Shown: positions 50,146 to 58,091, counted from the first letter of the stretch. The stretch is 64,000 nucleotides of DNA from an uncultured Dialister sp. (GCA_934193095.1 CAKPUX010000004.1:3622-67621), one strand, 5' to 3'. Notes: generated by a model not told the origin, from the letters alone. A program made the numbers and translations.

Positions 50146-50592
50146 GTGGAGAGAAAGAAACGACTTGCCTTTCTTCTGGCGCTTCTCCTGCTGCCGGAAG
50201 CCGTTTTCGCAGCTGCAGGGGAAAACGATCTTGCGATGGGGAATGCCGTAGAGTATCGGTATTCGTCCCATATCACAGGTGACCGGTGGATGCATGATGA
50301 GACGACGCTCTATTTCAATGATGGCTTCGGCCGGCTGATCGAGTTCCATTTGACGGTGGAACACCAGATGACGGAGCTTTCCATTCGTCAGAATGGCTGC
50401 GTGGTCTGGCGGGGACACCTTCCCGGGGCTGACCGCTTTTCCGTGGTACGTGAGGAGTCGATGGGGGAGGTCTATTTCCTGATCTCATCCGGAGAGAAGG
50501 AGTACCGTGCGGGCATCGACAGGGACGATCGATGGAGCGTCTCTGAATGCAGGAAAACGGTCACACAGGACAAGAGCCCTCTTCCGGTGTGA
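50146..50592 (+). CDS. Hypothetical secreted protein
   Basis: 148 residues from GTG 50146, which follows GAGAGGG. The N terminus ERKKRLAFLLALLLLPEAVFAAAGEN is a classical signal peptide with AFA-A cleavage. The mature domain is about 125 residues, beta-rich, with two Cys, and no known motif. An ATG at 50116 upstream would bury the signal peptide and is less likely. It precedes the marR gene by 135 bp. Confidence 0.72.
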   Translation: MERKKRLAFLLALLLLPEAVFAAAGENDLAMGNAVEYRYSSHITGDRWMHDETTLYFNDGFGRLIEFHLTVEHQMTELSIRQNGCVVWRGHLPGADRFSVVREESMGEVYFLISSGEKEYRAGIDRDDRWSVSECRKTVTQDKSPLPV

Positions 50593-50726
50593 TCATTCCG
50601 GATCAGCATATTATATATAATTTCTAATGTGACTGAGGGTTGAAAATAGTGTATAATATATAAAAATATGGTTCGTGAAATTCAGGTGTTCGTTTATCTG
50701 TTTTAGACAGCGGCAAGGTGAGGGGT

Positions 50727-51197
50727 ATGAAGAGACAGATCCATTTAAAACCGGAAGATTTAAATAAGAGCGACAAGCTGGGGCTGACCTACAATCTGGG
50801 TCAGGCGCATAAGAGAATGCTCCTCAAGCAGTCCGGTATCATGCAGAAGTTTGGCTTGACTGCGCGCCAGTCTCTGATCATAGCCTATCTTTCTACCCAC
50901 AAGAAGGATCTGGTCACACAGAAGACTCTGGAAGAACATCTGCACCTGACGAATCCCACCATCACAGTCATGGTGAAGTCCATGATCGACAAGGGCCTTG
51001 TGCGTAAGGAGCGTGTGCCGGAAGATGCGAGGAAGTACCGTCTCTTCCTGACAGAAAAGGCCAAGCAGGTCGAACAGGCGAGCCGTCAGGCGGCTAAGGA
51101 TCTGGACAAGACATTCTACGAAGGCGTATCGGAAAACGATATGCGCATCTTCAAAGGGGTCTTAGGGCAGATCATGAGAAATCTGGATATGATCTAA
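50727..51197 (+). CDS. MarR-family transcriptional regulator
   Basis: 156 residues with a winged helix-turn-helix (about 38-105). SLIIAYLSTHKKDLVTQKTLEEHLHLTNPTITVMVKSMIDKGLVRKERVPEDARKYRLFLT shows the helix-turn-helix and beta-wing with the Asp-x-Arg of MarR proteins. It should bind DNA as a dimer and respond to a small ligand. ATG 50727 follows AAGGTGAGGGG. TATAAT at 50652-50657 may be its promoter. A hairpin terminator follows. Confidence 0.9.
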   Translation: MKRQIHLKPEDLNKSDKLGLTYNLGQAHKRMLLKQSGIMQKFGLTARQSLIIAYLSTHKKDLVTQKTLEEHLHLTNPTITVMVKSMIDKGLVRKERVPEDARKYRLFLTEKAKQVEQASRQAAKDLDKTFYEGVSENDMRIFKGVLGQIMRNLDMI

Positions 51198-51201
51198 ACG
51201 T

Positions 51202-51230
51202 AAAGATGCTTCGAAAGGAGCATCTTTTTT
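51202..51230 (+). terminator. Terminator after marR
   Basis: AAAGATGCT, loop, AGCATCTTTTTT. Confidence 0.88.
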
Positions 51231-51719
51231 AGTATAATACATGTTGTTTAGAGATATTCGTAAGTGGTTTGAGGGTTAGCCTGTGGGGTGTGCTGCCTTT
51301 TGATTATGTGTGAAAACGTCGCTTGAATTAAAAATGAGAAATGCGAAATGGTGGTGCGGCGCATAAAAATATGGAAGCGCCGCGGAATTTTGATAGTGCT
51401 TCGCGCCGTCGTCATCCCGAGCGTAGCCGAGGGATCTTTCTTGCACTGCGGTCAGTATCGCATAGGCACTGGCAGGGAACCGACGCCTTGCTGCTATGTA
51501 TTCCTACTTTCACACATGAATCGTTTATCAGTCTACAAGAAAGATTTCTCGACTTCGCTCGAAATGACGATACGTGTTTCCTGCCTCCTAAAATGCAGTG
51601 CTCTATGAATGGTGTGCCCCTTCAAACACTTCTCACTTCTCACTAAGTCCCCAAAATTGATAAATCGCAATACCAGTCCCTAGTCGCTAGTCACTTTTCA
51701 TTCATTAAAGGAGTTTCTT
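51231..51719. repeat. TAIL, H7, CORE and a full CGTCAT element
   Basis: About 490 bp without a gene. TAIL, GAGAAAT/GCGAAAT heptamers (about 51335-51350), plus CORE (about 51355-51390), then a complete CGTCAT element (about 51404-51570) with inverted ends CGTCATCCCGAGCG and CGCTCGAAATGACG, and CAGTCCC/TAGTCGC heptamers. Confidence 0.85.
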
Positions 51720-52448
51720 ATGCGTAAACCCATCATCGCCGTTACAGCAGACACGCTTCTTTCGGATATGAAGCCGATCAATCAGAGAATGGCGGACTAC
51801 GCGCCGCGTCCGCTTTTGAATGCGCTGGGGCGCGCCGGCCTGCTCCCCATCATTCTGGCCTATGACGACTACGCCGGCCCAGAGGAATATGTGGACAGCT
51901 TTGACGCACTCGTCCTATCCGGAGGGCCCAATCCCGCTCCCCGTTTCTACGGAGAAGAGCCGCTTTGGTGCATCGGGCCGACCTATGAGAAGAGAGATAT
52001 TTTCGAGATCGGGCTCATCAAGGCCTGCCTCAAAGCGGACAAGCCGATCCTCGGCATCTGCCGCGGCCATCAGATCCTGAATGTCGCCTTGGGCGGCAAG
52101 CTCTGGCAGGACATGCAGGCGCAGAATCCCAAGGCCACCATCCAGCATATGCAGAAAGCGCCGGGAAACATCGCGACCCATTATATAGAGATCGATCAGG
52201 AAAGCCGCCTGCATGATGTCTTGGGAGATGGGCTCTACGTGAATTCGCGCCATTGCGAAGCCATCAAGAAGCTCGCTGACGGTCTCCGTGTCACGGCAAG
52301 AAGCAGAGACGGCATCGTCGAAGCGACCGAAAGCGTGAAGAATGACCTCATCACCACCGTCCAGTGGCATCCGGAAAATATGGAGGAAAAGGTGATGGAT
52401 CCGCTCTTCAAAGCCTTTGCCGAACGTGTCAAGCGGTGGATGGTATGA
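51720..52448 (+). CDS. Gamma-glutamyl-gamma-aminobutyrate hydrolase family protein (C26)
   Basis: 242 residues of the class I glutamine amidotransferase-like peptidase C26 family (PuuD-like). The nucleophile elbow GICRGHQ has Cys at about 114, LSGGPNPAP forms the oxyanion region, and WHPE near 220 holds the His-Glu pair. It would hydrolyse gamma-glutamyl compounds in the cytosol. AAAGGAG precedes the ATG. Confidence 0.92.
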   Translation: MRKPIIAVTADTLLSDMKPINQRMADYAPRPLLNALGRAGLLPIILAYDDYAGPEEYVDSFDALVLSGGPNPAPRFYGEEPLWCIGPTYEKRDIFEIGLIKACLKADKPILGICRGHQILNVALGGKLWQDMQAQNPKATIQHMQKAPGNIATHYIEIDQESRLHDVLGDGLYVNSRHCEAIKKLADGLRVTARSRDGIVEATESVKNDLITTVQWHPENMEEKVMDPLFKAFAERVKRWMV

Positions 52449-52547
52449 ACACGAGACATGATGGCGAGGCATCTCAGGCGGAAGTGCCGCGGAGCTTGAA
52501 CAGGTCTCTGCGTATAAGGGCAGCTTAAAATTCATATTTAAGCATGC

Positions 52548-52575
52548 TTGCAAAACTGAATTCGTGTGGTATAAT
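52548..52575 (+). promoter_or_regulatory. Promoter of a candidate ncRNA
   Basis: TTGCAA (52548-52553), 16-bp spacer, TATAAT (52570-52575). Confidence 0.7.
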
Positions 52576-52581
52576 AATGGG

Positions 52582-52717
52582 GAAGACGGAAGAGAATGTA
52601 CGGATTCCGTTCCGCCTTCACAATATAAGCCGCTTTCCCCGAGCGGCTTCTCCACTCCTTTATCTCCTTTTATTTTTACACTCTCACGGAAAAGGGCGGC
52701 CCGAAGGCCGCCCTTTT
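52582..52717 (+). ncRNA. Candidate structured small RNA of about 136 nt
   Basis: Bounded by a good promoter and a perfect terminator. Internal hairpins include CGGAA...TTCCG near 52590-52613 and GCCGCT/AGCGGC at about 52629-52648. An ATG at 52578 has no ribosome site and its frame runs through the terminator, so it is probably not coding. It lies just upstream of the type I toxin locus. Identity unknown; a trans-acting sRNA or part of the toxin control are options. Confidence 0.5.
52690..52717. terminator. Terminator of the candidate ncRNA
   Basis: AAAAGGGCGGCC, CGAA, GGCCGCCCTTTT: a perfect 12-bp stem. Confidence 0.92.
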
Positions 52718-52718
52718 C

Positions 52719-52748
52719 TTGTGCGCAGGATAACGAATGTGATAAAAT
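52719..52748 (+). promoter_or_regulatory. Possible promoter of the toxin mRNA, locus 2
   Basis: TTGTGC (52719-52724), 18-bp spacer, TAAAAT (52743-52748), about 60 bp before the toxin start. Confidence 0.5.
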
Positions 52749-52808
52749 GGCATCAGACGTACTTTGGCGGTCCGAAGCTTCCTGTCAATCAGGAAGAAGC
52801 TGAGTGTC

Positions 52809-52877
52809 ATGAGTACTTTTGAAACATTGTACCTGATGATTGCTTTTGCAACTCGCATTGTAATGATGTTGAAATAA
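52809..52877 (+). CDS. Small hydrophobic toxin, type I toxin-antitoxin (holin-like), locus 2
   Basis: A 22-residue peptide beginning MSTFETLYLMIAFATR, with one membrane helix ending in Leu-Lys. It shares the head and the LIAFAT/MIAFAT core with the toxin at 23718-23786. The upstream GAAGAAGCTGAG is only a weak ribosome site, as is common in type I toxins, whose mRNAs often need processing. A convergent antisense RNA and a shared CATGAAAAAAGCCGCC 3' segment support the assignment. Confidence 0.75.
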   Translation: MSTFETLYLMIAFATRIVMMLK

Positions 52878-52892
52878 TGTTTTCCTGACATG

Positions 52893-53005
52893 AAAAAAGC
52901 CGCCTGATTCACAAGCGGGTTTCAGTGTCAGCGGACGGTCTTTCTCACCTTTATTTTCCTAGGAGGCGCCGGGCGCTTGCACACGCTGAGGTACGCCTAT
53001 CATTT
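52893..53005 (-). ncRNA. Predicted antisense antitoxin RNA, locus 2
   Basis: On the minus strand a TATAAT (53012-53017) starts transcription about 53005; it would end at GCGGCTTTTTT (about 52888-52895) after a CCGC/GCGG hairpin. It covers the toxin mRNA 3' region. Blocks AGGCGCCGG and GAGAAAGACCG match locus 1 in position. Confidence 0.62.
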
Positions 53006-53016
53006 GTTTATATTAT

Positions 53017-53049
53017 AGCATAGCCATGCAAGTCATGGCTATGCTTTTT
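53017..53049 (+). terminator. Terminator of the toxin mRNA, locus 2
   Basis: AGCATAGCCATG, loop CAAGT, CATGGCTATGCT, then TTTT. The same bases overlap the minus-strand promoter of the antitoxin RNA. Confidence 0.88.
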
Positions 53050-53144
53050 GTATGGTCGATGGGCGGCCACGCACTCCATTCTAGCCCTTCCTTGCGCTTT
53101 GTGGTAGAATAGCATTGAAATGTTGTCTATTAGGAGGTGTTACG

Positions 53145-54209
53145 TTGTTCGCCTATGCGTTCACGTTCCTTGTGGCACTGGCTGTGACCTTTGTGCTGAC
53201 GCCGGTGGTGAAGAACTTCGCCATCCGCATCGGCGCCGTCGACAAGCCGGATGCGCGCAAGGTACATCATGGACTGATACCGCGTCTGGGGGGGCTGGCC
53301 ATTTACGTCGGCTTCATGGTCTCGGTGATCGCGACCATCGGCTTTACCTATGAGATGGTCGGCATCATGGTGGGAGCGACATTTTTGATCGCGGTTGGCA
53401 TCGCTGACGATGTGTACTCCCTGCCGCCGAAGGTAAAGCTCTTGGGGCAGATCATCGCTGCGGCCATCCCCGTCGTCATTTTCAATATCAATATCGAATG
53501 GATCGACGTACCGCGCCTCGGCATTATTTATTTGCCGGAGATCATATCGCTGCCGCTCACCATTTTCTGGATCATCGGCTTCGTGAATACGGTGAACCTG
53601 ATCGACGGTCTGGACGGTCTGGCAGCCGGCATTGCGACGATCGCATCCATCGCCATCGCCCTCCTTGCCTTTCAGATGGGGCAGTGGGTGGCTGCAGCAG
53701 CCATGATCGCCATGACAGGGGCCTGCCTTGCCTTTCTGCAGTATAACTTCAACCCGGCGAAGATCTTCATGGGGGATACCGGCTCCATGTTCCTTGGCTA
53801 TATCATCTCGGCCGTGTCCGTCATGGGCTCGATGAAGACCGTAGCGACAGCTGTCCTCATCGTGCCGCTTCTCGCGCTCACCGTGCCGATCACCGATACC
53901 CTCCTTGCGATCGTTCGCAGAAAGTCGAGCGGCGTGCCGATCTTCTCACCGGATAAAAACCACCTGCATCACCGTTTGCTGGCCAAGGGGCTGAATCAAA
54001 AGCAGGTCGTGCTCGTCATGTACGCGCTGACGGCCTTCTTCTCCTGCACCGCGCTCATTGTCATTCACCTGTCCCTCTGGATCGGCATCGCGATCGTAGC
54101 CATCGCCCTCGTACTCTTCATCCTTTGGGCAAGGAAGCTCGGCGTCATGCAGGAAATCGTGCCTTCGCCGTATCAGATGGAGCAGAAGAAAAAGAAAGAT
54201 AGTGACTAG
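53145..54209 (+). CDS. WecA/TagO-type undecaprenyl-phosphate N-acetylhexosamine 1-phosphate transferase
   Basis: 354 residues, about 11 predicted helices, MraY/WecA family. DKPDARKVHH (about 29-38), the DDVYSLPPK loop (about 92-100), NLIDGLDGLAAG (about 153-164) with the catalytic DD-like Asp residues, FMGDTGSMFLG and the HIHH-like HLHHRLL (about 271-277) are all present. It links GlcNAc-1-P (or a related sugar) to undecaprenyl phosphate at the cytoplasmic membrane, starting O-antigen, capsule or teichoic-type glycans. TTG 53145 follows TAGGAGGTG. Confidence 0.92.
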   Translation: MFAYAFTFLVALAVTFVLTPVVKNFAIRIGAVDKPDARKVHHGLIPRLGGLAIYVGFMVSVIATIGFTYEMVGIMVGATFLIAVGIADDVYSLPPKVKLLGQIIAAAIPVVIFNINIEWIDVPRLGIIYLPEIISLPLTIFWIIGFVNTVNLIDGLDGLAAGIATIASIAIALLAFQMGQWVAAAAMIAMTGACLAFLQYNFNPAKIFMGDTGSMFLGYIISAVSVMGSMKTVATAVLIVPLLALTVPITDTLLAIVRRKSSGVPIFSPDKNHLHHRLLAKGLNQKQVVLVMYALTAFFSCTALIVIHLSLWIGIAIVAIALVLFILWARKLGVMQEIVPSPYQMEQKKKKDSD

Positions 54210-54591
54210 GGACTGGCGACTGGTGACTAGGGATTAGGGATTAGGGATTAGGGATTAGGCTCTTTCCGTGTCAGCCATCTATCCCCTTCCTTTGGAAGGG
54301 GAATGCCCGAAGGGCATGTGCAAGCGAACTGAATTTTTAGGAGCAAAGCAACGCTAAAATTCAGTGAGACGCCATTTCGAGCAAGGCGAGATAGGGGGTG
54401 GCCGAGCGAGAAAGGTCGAGCCAACCTCCGGCGCTGCGCGCCACCTCCTTCCAGAGGAAGGAGGGAGAAAACGGCTTTCGGGCATCGCTCCCCCTTTATA
54501 ATTGCGGCGAAGCCGCCACCTGAACCCCGAACCCAATTTCCACCCAACAACCATACAAATCTCACCCATTTAAGAGAGGAATGCAAGAATC
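54210..54591. repeat. GATTAGG heptamers and a mosaic with an inverted segment
   Basis: About 380 bp without a gene. GACTAGG/GACTGGC/GATTAGG heptamers (about 54204-54258), a diverged multi-hairpin element (CCTTCCTTTGGAAGGGG to GGAGGGAG, about 54277-54470) interrupted by the segment GTGCAAGCGAACTG ... GAGCAAGGCGAGATAG that also breaks the 197-bp repeat at 37883, then a CORE remnant and GAACCCC units. Confidence 0.82.
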
Positions 54592-55737
54592 ATGATCAAA
54601 GTAATGACGATTTTCGGGACACGGCCGGAAGCCATCAAGATGGCGCCCGTCGTGAAAGAACTTTTGAAGCGTCCAGACATTGATACGAAAGTCTGCCTCA
54701 CCGCGCAGCACCGCGAGATGCTCGATCAGGTGGTCGATCTCTTCCACCTGCCGGTGGACTACGACCTGGACATCATGAAGAGCGGGCAGTCCCTCTACGA
54801 CATCACCGCCCGCGTGCTGCGCGGGCTGGAAGACGTGCTGAAAAAGGAAAAGCCTGACTATGTACTCGTTCACGGAGACACCACGACTACATTCACCGCT
54901 GCGCTGGCTGCTTTCTACCAGCAGATCAAGATCGGTCATGTCGAAGCAGGCCTCCGCACAGGGAATCTGCTCTCGCCCTTCCCTGAAGAAGCGAACCGCC
55001 AGTTGACCGGCGTCCTCTCGAATGTCAATTTCGCACCGACGGAAACCGCCAGAGGCAATCTCCTTCGCGAGAGCAAAGACGATAAAAACATCTACGTCGT
55101 CGGCAATACCGTCATCGATGCTCTTCTTGCGACCGTCAAGAAGGACTATCATTTCGAGGATGCGGAGATCGAAGCCATCGAAGAGCACAAGCGTGTGATC
55201 CTCGTGACGACACACCGCCGTGAAAATTTGGGCGCTCCGATGCACCACGTCTACCGTGCGCTCCGCCGTCTGGTGGAAGCCGTGCCGGATACCGAAGTGG
55301 TCTTCCCGGTGCATAGAAATCCGCTCGTGCGTGAAGCCGTTTCCGAAGAGCTCGAAGGCGTGGCAGGCATTCATCTTGTCGAACCGATGGAATATGAACC
55401 ATTCACAAACCTGATGGCACGAAGCGCCATCGTCCTCACCGACTCGGGTGGCATTCAGGAAGAAGCCCCGAGCCTCGGCAAACCCGTCCTCGTCCTTCGC
55501 GATACCACCGAGCGCCCCGAAGCGGTCGAAGCTGGCACGGTGAAACTCGTCGGCACTGATGAAGAAAAGATTTTCCATACCGCTTACGAACTTCTCACCG
55601 ATGAAAAGGCATACAAAGCCATGGCAGAAGCCGTAAATCCATACGGCGATGGTCACTCGGCAGAGCGTATTGCTGATGCTCTTCTCTACATCGAAGGATT
55701 AAGTGATAAAAAACCGACTAAATTTATAGCCAAGTAA
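54592..55737 (+). CDS. wecB: UDP-N-acetylglucosamine 2-epimerase (non-hydrolysing)
   Basis: 381 residues. Converts UDP-GlcNAc to UDP-ManNAc in the cytosol for envelope glycans. FGTRPEAIKMAPV (about 7-19), VHGDTTTT (about 97-104), GHVEAGLRTGN (about 123-133), TTHRRENLG (about 204-212) and DSGGIQEEAP (about 284-293) are the family signatures. It follows the WecA/TagO-like gene and suggests a ManNAc-containing polymer. The ATP synthase operon promoter lies just after it. Confidence 0.95.
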   Translation: MIKVMTIFGTRPEAIKMAPVVKELLKRPDIDTKVCLTAQHREMLDQVVDLFHLPVDYDLDIMKSGQSLYDITARVLRGLEDVLKKEKPDYVLVHGDTTTTFTAALAAFYQQIKIGHVEAGLRTGNLLSPFPEEANRQLTGVLSNVNFAPTETARGNLLRESKDDKNIYVVGNTVIDALLATVKKDYHFEDAEIEAIEEHKRVILVTTHRRENLGAPMHHVYRALRRLVEAVPDTEVVFPVHRNPLVREAVSEELEGVAGIHLVEPMEYEPFTNLMARSAIVLTDSGGIQEEAPSLGKPVLVLRDTTERPEAVEAGTVKLVGTDEEKIFHTAYELLTDEKAYKAMAEAVNPYGDGHSAERIADALLYIEGLSDKKPTKFIAK

Positions 55738-55755
55738 AAATTCCTATGCTATAAT
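55727..55755 (+). promoter_or_regulatory. Promoter of the ATP synthase operon
   Basis: TAGCCA (55727-55732, four of six consensus bases), 17-bp spacer, TATAAT (55750-55755). The -35 lies within the last codons of wecB. Confidence 0.65.
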
Positions 55756-55769
55756 GTACATGTACGTTT

Positions 55770-55798
55770 GCATGTTTTACTTTTGACATGCTTTTTTT
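55770..55798 (+). terminator. Attenuator-like hairpin in the ATP synthase leader
   Basis: GCATGT (55770-55775), 10-nt loop, ACATGC (55786-55791), then seven Ts. It is placed between the promoter and atpZ, so it may cause partial termination. The preceding TGTACATGTACG is also palindromic. Confidence 0.5.
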
Positions 55799-55820
55799 AG
55801 AAACCATAGCGAGAAACCAG

Positions 55821-56054
55821 ATGGACAACAAGGGGAAACTGCCGAAGGACGATGACTGGCATCCACTAAGGAGCGCTGCCGTCGCATCAGGGGCAGGCTT
55901 GACTATGCTGAGTTCTATCGCTTTGGGCGTATGGGCGGGTCTCAAGGCCGATGAATGGCTGGGCACCGATCCATGGGGACTCATTCTGCTTTCTGTCATA
56001 GGAGCGGTCGGCGGTTTGTGGTCTGCAATTACACAGATATTAGGTAAGAAATGA
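55821..56054 (+). CDS. atpZ: AtpZ/AtpI family membrane protein
   Basis: 77 residues with two predicted helices. The AtpZ pattern is visible in SGAGLTMLSSIALGVWAGLKADEWLGTDPWGLILLSVIGAVGGLW. AtpZ assists with AtpI in c-ring assembly or cation supply to the F-type ATP synthase. The start at 55821 is preferred; ATG 55788 upstream lies in the hairpin-T tract and lacks a ribosome site. It precedes atpI by 1 bp. Confidence 0.82.
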   Translation: MDNKGKLPKDDDWHPLRSAAVASGAGLTMLSSIALGVWAGLKADEWLGTDPWGLILLSVIGAVGGLWSAITQILGKK

Positions 56055-56055
56055 T

Positions 56056-56436
56056 ATGAACTTCGACTTGACTTTTCCTCACTATGCCAAGCGCATGAAT
56101 CAGTACATTCTGGTCATCGCTGTCATCGGCGCAGGCATACTCTTTGTCTGGCAGGGCTGGGCATATGCGATTGCCTGGGGGTTAGGCTGCCTGTTTCATA
56201 TCTTTTTTTTCAGCCTCATGCTGGTGAAGTTTAACCAGTGGCAGAGAGACAAGCGAGAAGTGGACTTCATCGGACGCCGCCTTGTGGTATTCACGATGCT
56301 CCGCTTCATTTTGGAGATCGCAAGCTGCGTAGCGGTGATCTTCACGCCGCTCAATATATTGGCCTATTTAGGTGGCTTACTTACACTGCCTGCTGCAACT
56401 CTTGGGGAGCGGCTGGTCGGTTTAATTAAGGAGTAG
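56056..56436 (+). CDS. atpI: ATP synthase subunit I
   Basis: 126 residues, four predicted helices, with the AtpI pattern ILVIAVIGAGILFVWQGWAYAIAWGLGCLFHIFFF. AtpI acts as a chaperone for c-ring assembly. It lies between atpZ and atpB as in most F-type operons. Confidence 0.82.
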   Translation: MNFDLTFPHYAKRMNQYILVIAVIGAGILFVWQGWAYAIAWGLGCLFHIFFFSLMLVKFNQWQRDKREVDFIGRRLVVFTMLRFILEIASCVAVIFTPLNILAYLGGLLTLPAATLGERLVGLIKE

Positions 56437-56474
56437 TTTTCTTGATATCCTTGTAAGAGAAAGGGGGTGAGAAT

Positions 56475-57140
56475 ATGCATCTTCATACGGGTACACATGT
56501 TGTAGAGCAGCTCTTTGGTATGTCTGTAAATATGGATACGCTTTATACCACATGGCTTACTGCCATCATCGTCTTTATCGCCGTATTTGCAGCGACCAGA
56601 GGCAGATCCCTGATCCCGGGGGGCTGGCAGAATGTGATCGAAATGGTCATCGAAGGTCTTTGCTCTCAGTTTGAAAGCAATGTCGGGTCGAAATACCGTC
56701 AGGTAGCGACCGTCCTTCTGACACTGTTCCTCTTCATCTTCACCGCGAACCAGATCGGTCTTCTGCCGACGGAACACCTCACCGCGTCCCCGACGAATGA
56801 CGTGAATACCACGCTGGGTCTGGCAATTGCCTGCTCGCTCATCACGCACTTCTACTTCATCAAGTGCAAGGGATTTGGACACTGGTTTTCCCATTTCTTC
56901 AAACCGTTCCCGGTATTCGTCGTCATGAATCTGCTCGAAGAAGTCTCTAAGCCAATTACGCTGGCTATGCGTCTATTCGGCAACATTCTCGCAGGCGAAA
57001 TTCTGCTGGAAATCCTGTATTTCCTCTGCCCATGGCTTGTACCTATGATCTGGATCGCCGTTTCGTTATTCATCGGTCTGGTTCAGGCATACATTTTCAC
57101 CACCCTGACATCTGTATACATGAAGGAAAGCATCGACTGA
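56475..57140 (+). CDS. atpB: ATP synthase subunit a
   Basis: 221 residues, five to six helices. KPITLAMRLFGNILAGEILLEIL (about 157-179) carries the essential Arg that faces the c-ring carboxylate. NTTLGLAIACSLITHFYF and the C-terminal IGLVQAYIFTTLTSVYMKESI are conserved. AGGGGGTGAG precedes the ATG. A gap of 148 bp to atpE holds no gene. Confidence 0.95.
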   Translation: MHLHTGTHVVEQLFGMSVNMDTLYTTWLTAIIVFIAVFAATRGRSLIPGGWQNVIEMVIEGLCSQFESNVGSKYRQVATVLLTLFLFIFTANQIGLLPTEHLTASPTNDVNTTLGLAIACSLITHFYFIKCKGFGHWFSHFFKPFPVFVVMNLLEEVSKPITLAMRLFGNILAGEILLEILYFLCPWLVPMIWIAVSLFIGLVQAYIFTTLTSVYMKESID

Positions 57141-57288
57141 CCGGCATCAGAAAACAGGGAAAGCGCACCGCCGCTTCAAACCGGTACGGCACCGTCCGTC
57201 CAAACGGCATCAGCACATGGCTCTGCCTGACCAATCCATTGGGCAGAGTGCCAAAACATTTTATAATTCTCTAGGAGGAATTAACATC

Positions 57289-57540
57289 ATGGATCAGACT
57301 ATCGTTGCACAGTATTCCCTTATCGCAGCAGCACTCATTGCCGCAGTTGCAGCTCTTGCAGCAGCATTCTCCGACTCCAAAGCCGCTTGCAAAGCTCTCG
57401 AAGGCATGACCCGTCAGCCGGAAATGGCAGGCAAACTCTTCACCAACATGCTCGTAGCTATCGGCCTTATCGAATCTATTCCGATCATCGCTATCGTTAT
57501 CGCTCTCGTACTCGTATTCGCTAACCCATTCCTGAAATAA
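57289..57540 (+). CDS. atpE: ATP synthase subunit c with two carboxylates
   Basis: 83 residues, two helices and the RQPE loop (42-45). The ion-binding Glu62 is followed by Ser63 as in Na+-type rings. At the position of the Na+ ligand Gln32 of Ilyobacter/Propionigenium (three residues offset) stands Asp29; the usual glycine motif of helix 1 is replaced by Ala-rich AAVAALAAAF. The ATG at 57289 after AGGAGGAA is preferred over an open extension to 57217. Ion specificity cannot be settled by eye. Confidence 0.95.
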   Translation: MDQTIVAQYSLIAAALIAAVAALAAAFSDSKAACKALEGMTRQPEMAGKLFTNMLVAIGLIESIPIIAIVIALVLVFANPFLK

Positions 57541-57594
57541 TTATTCCTGTTTATCGATCGATAATTAAGGAATAGCCTTGAAGGAGGGAACGAA

Positions 57595-58089
57595 TTGGTA
57601 GAACTGAATGGTACACTGCTGATTCAGATCTTCAACTTTATTATTCTCTGTGCTATTCTTGGCTTTTTCTGCTACAAGCCGGTACTCAAAGTACTCGACG
57701 ACCGCAAAGCTCGTATTAAAAACGACCTGGACAGCGCTGCCCAGTCCAAAGCTGCTGCTGAAGAGCTGAAAGTCAGCTACGAAGCCCAGCTGAAAGACGC
57801 ACAGGCAAAAGCCCAGGAAATTGTGGATAAAGCAGTCAAAGAAGCCAAGGTGCAGGCGCAGGCACAGATTGATGAAGCTCATGCATCTATCGCTAAAGCA
57901 AAGGAACAGGCCAGCCAGCAGATCGAAAGAGAACGCAAGGATGCTCTGGAAGATTTGAAGGCTCAGGTGGCAGTCCTTTCCTGCGATATTGCAGCCAAGA
58001 TCATCAGCAAGAACATGACGCCGGACGCCAACGACCGGCTCATCGCAGAAAGCATCGCAAAGCTGGATGCTAAAAAAGCAGGTAAATAA
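57595..58089 (+). CDS. atpF: ATP synthase subunit b
   Basis: 164 residues: one N-terminal helix (about 8-26), then a long charged helix forming the peripheral stalk. The typical FLLCWFLNKFLFKPVLKVLDDRK-like pattern appears as GFFCYKPVLKVLDDRKARI. It starts at TTG 57595 after AAGGAGGG. Confidence 0.94.
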   Translation: MVELNGTLLIQIFNFIILCAILGFFCYKPVLKVLDDRKARIKNDLDSAAQSKAAAEELKVSYEAQLKDAQAKAQEIVDKAVKEAKVQAQAQIDEAHASIAKAKEQASQQIERERKDALEDLKAQVAVLSCDIAAKIISKNMTPDANDRLIAESIAKLDAKKAGK

Positions 58090-58091
58090 TC

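Noticed and set aside
52578..52822. A 92-codon frame across the candidate ncRNA
   Set aside because: No ribosome site and it runs through a perfect terminator.
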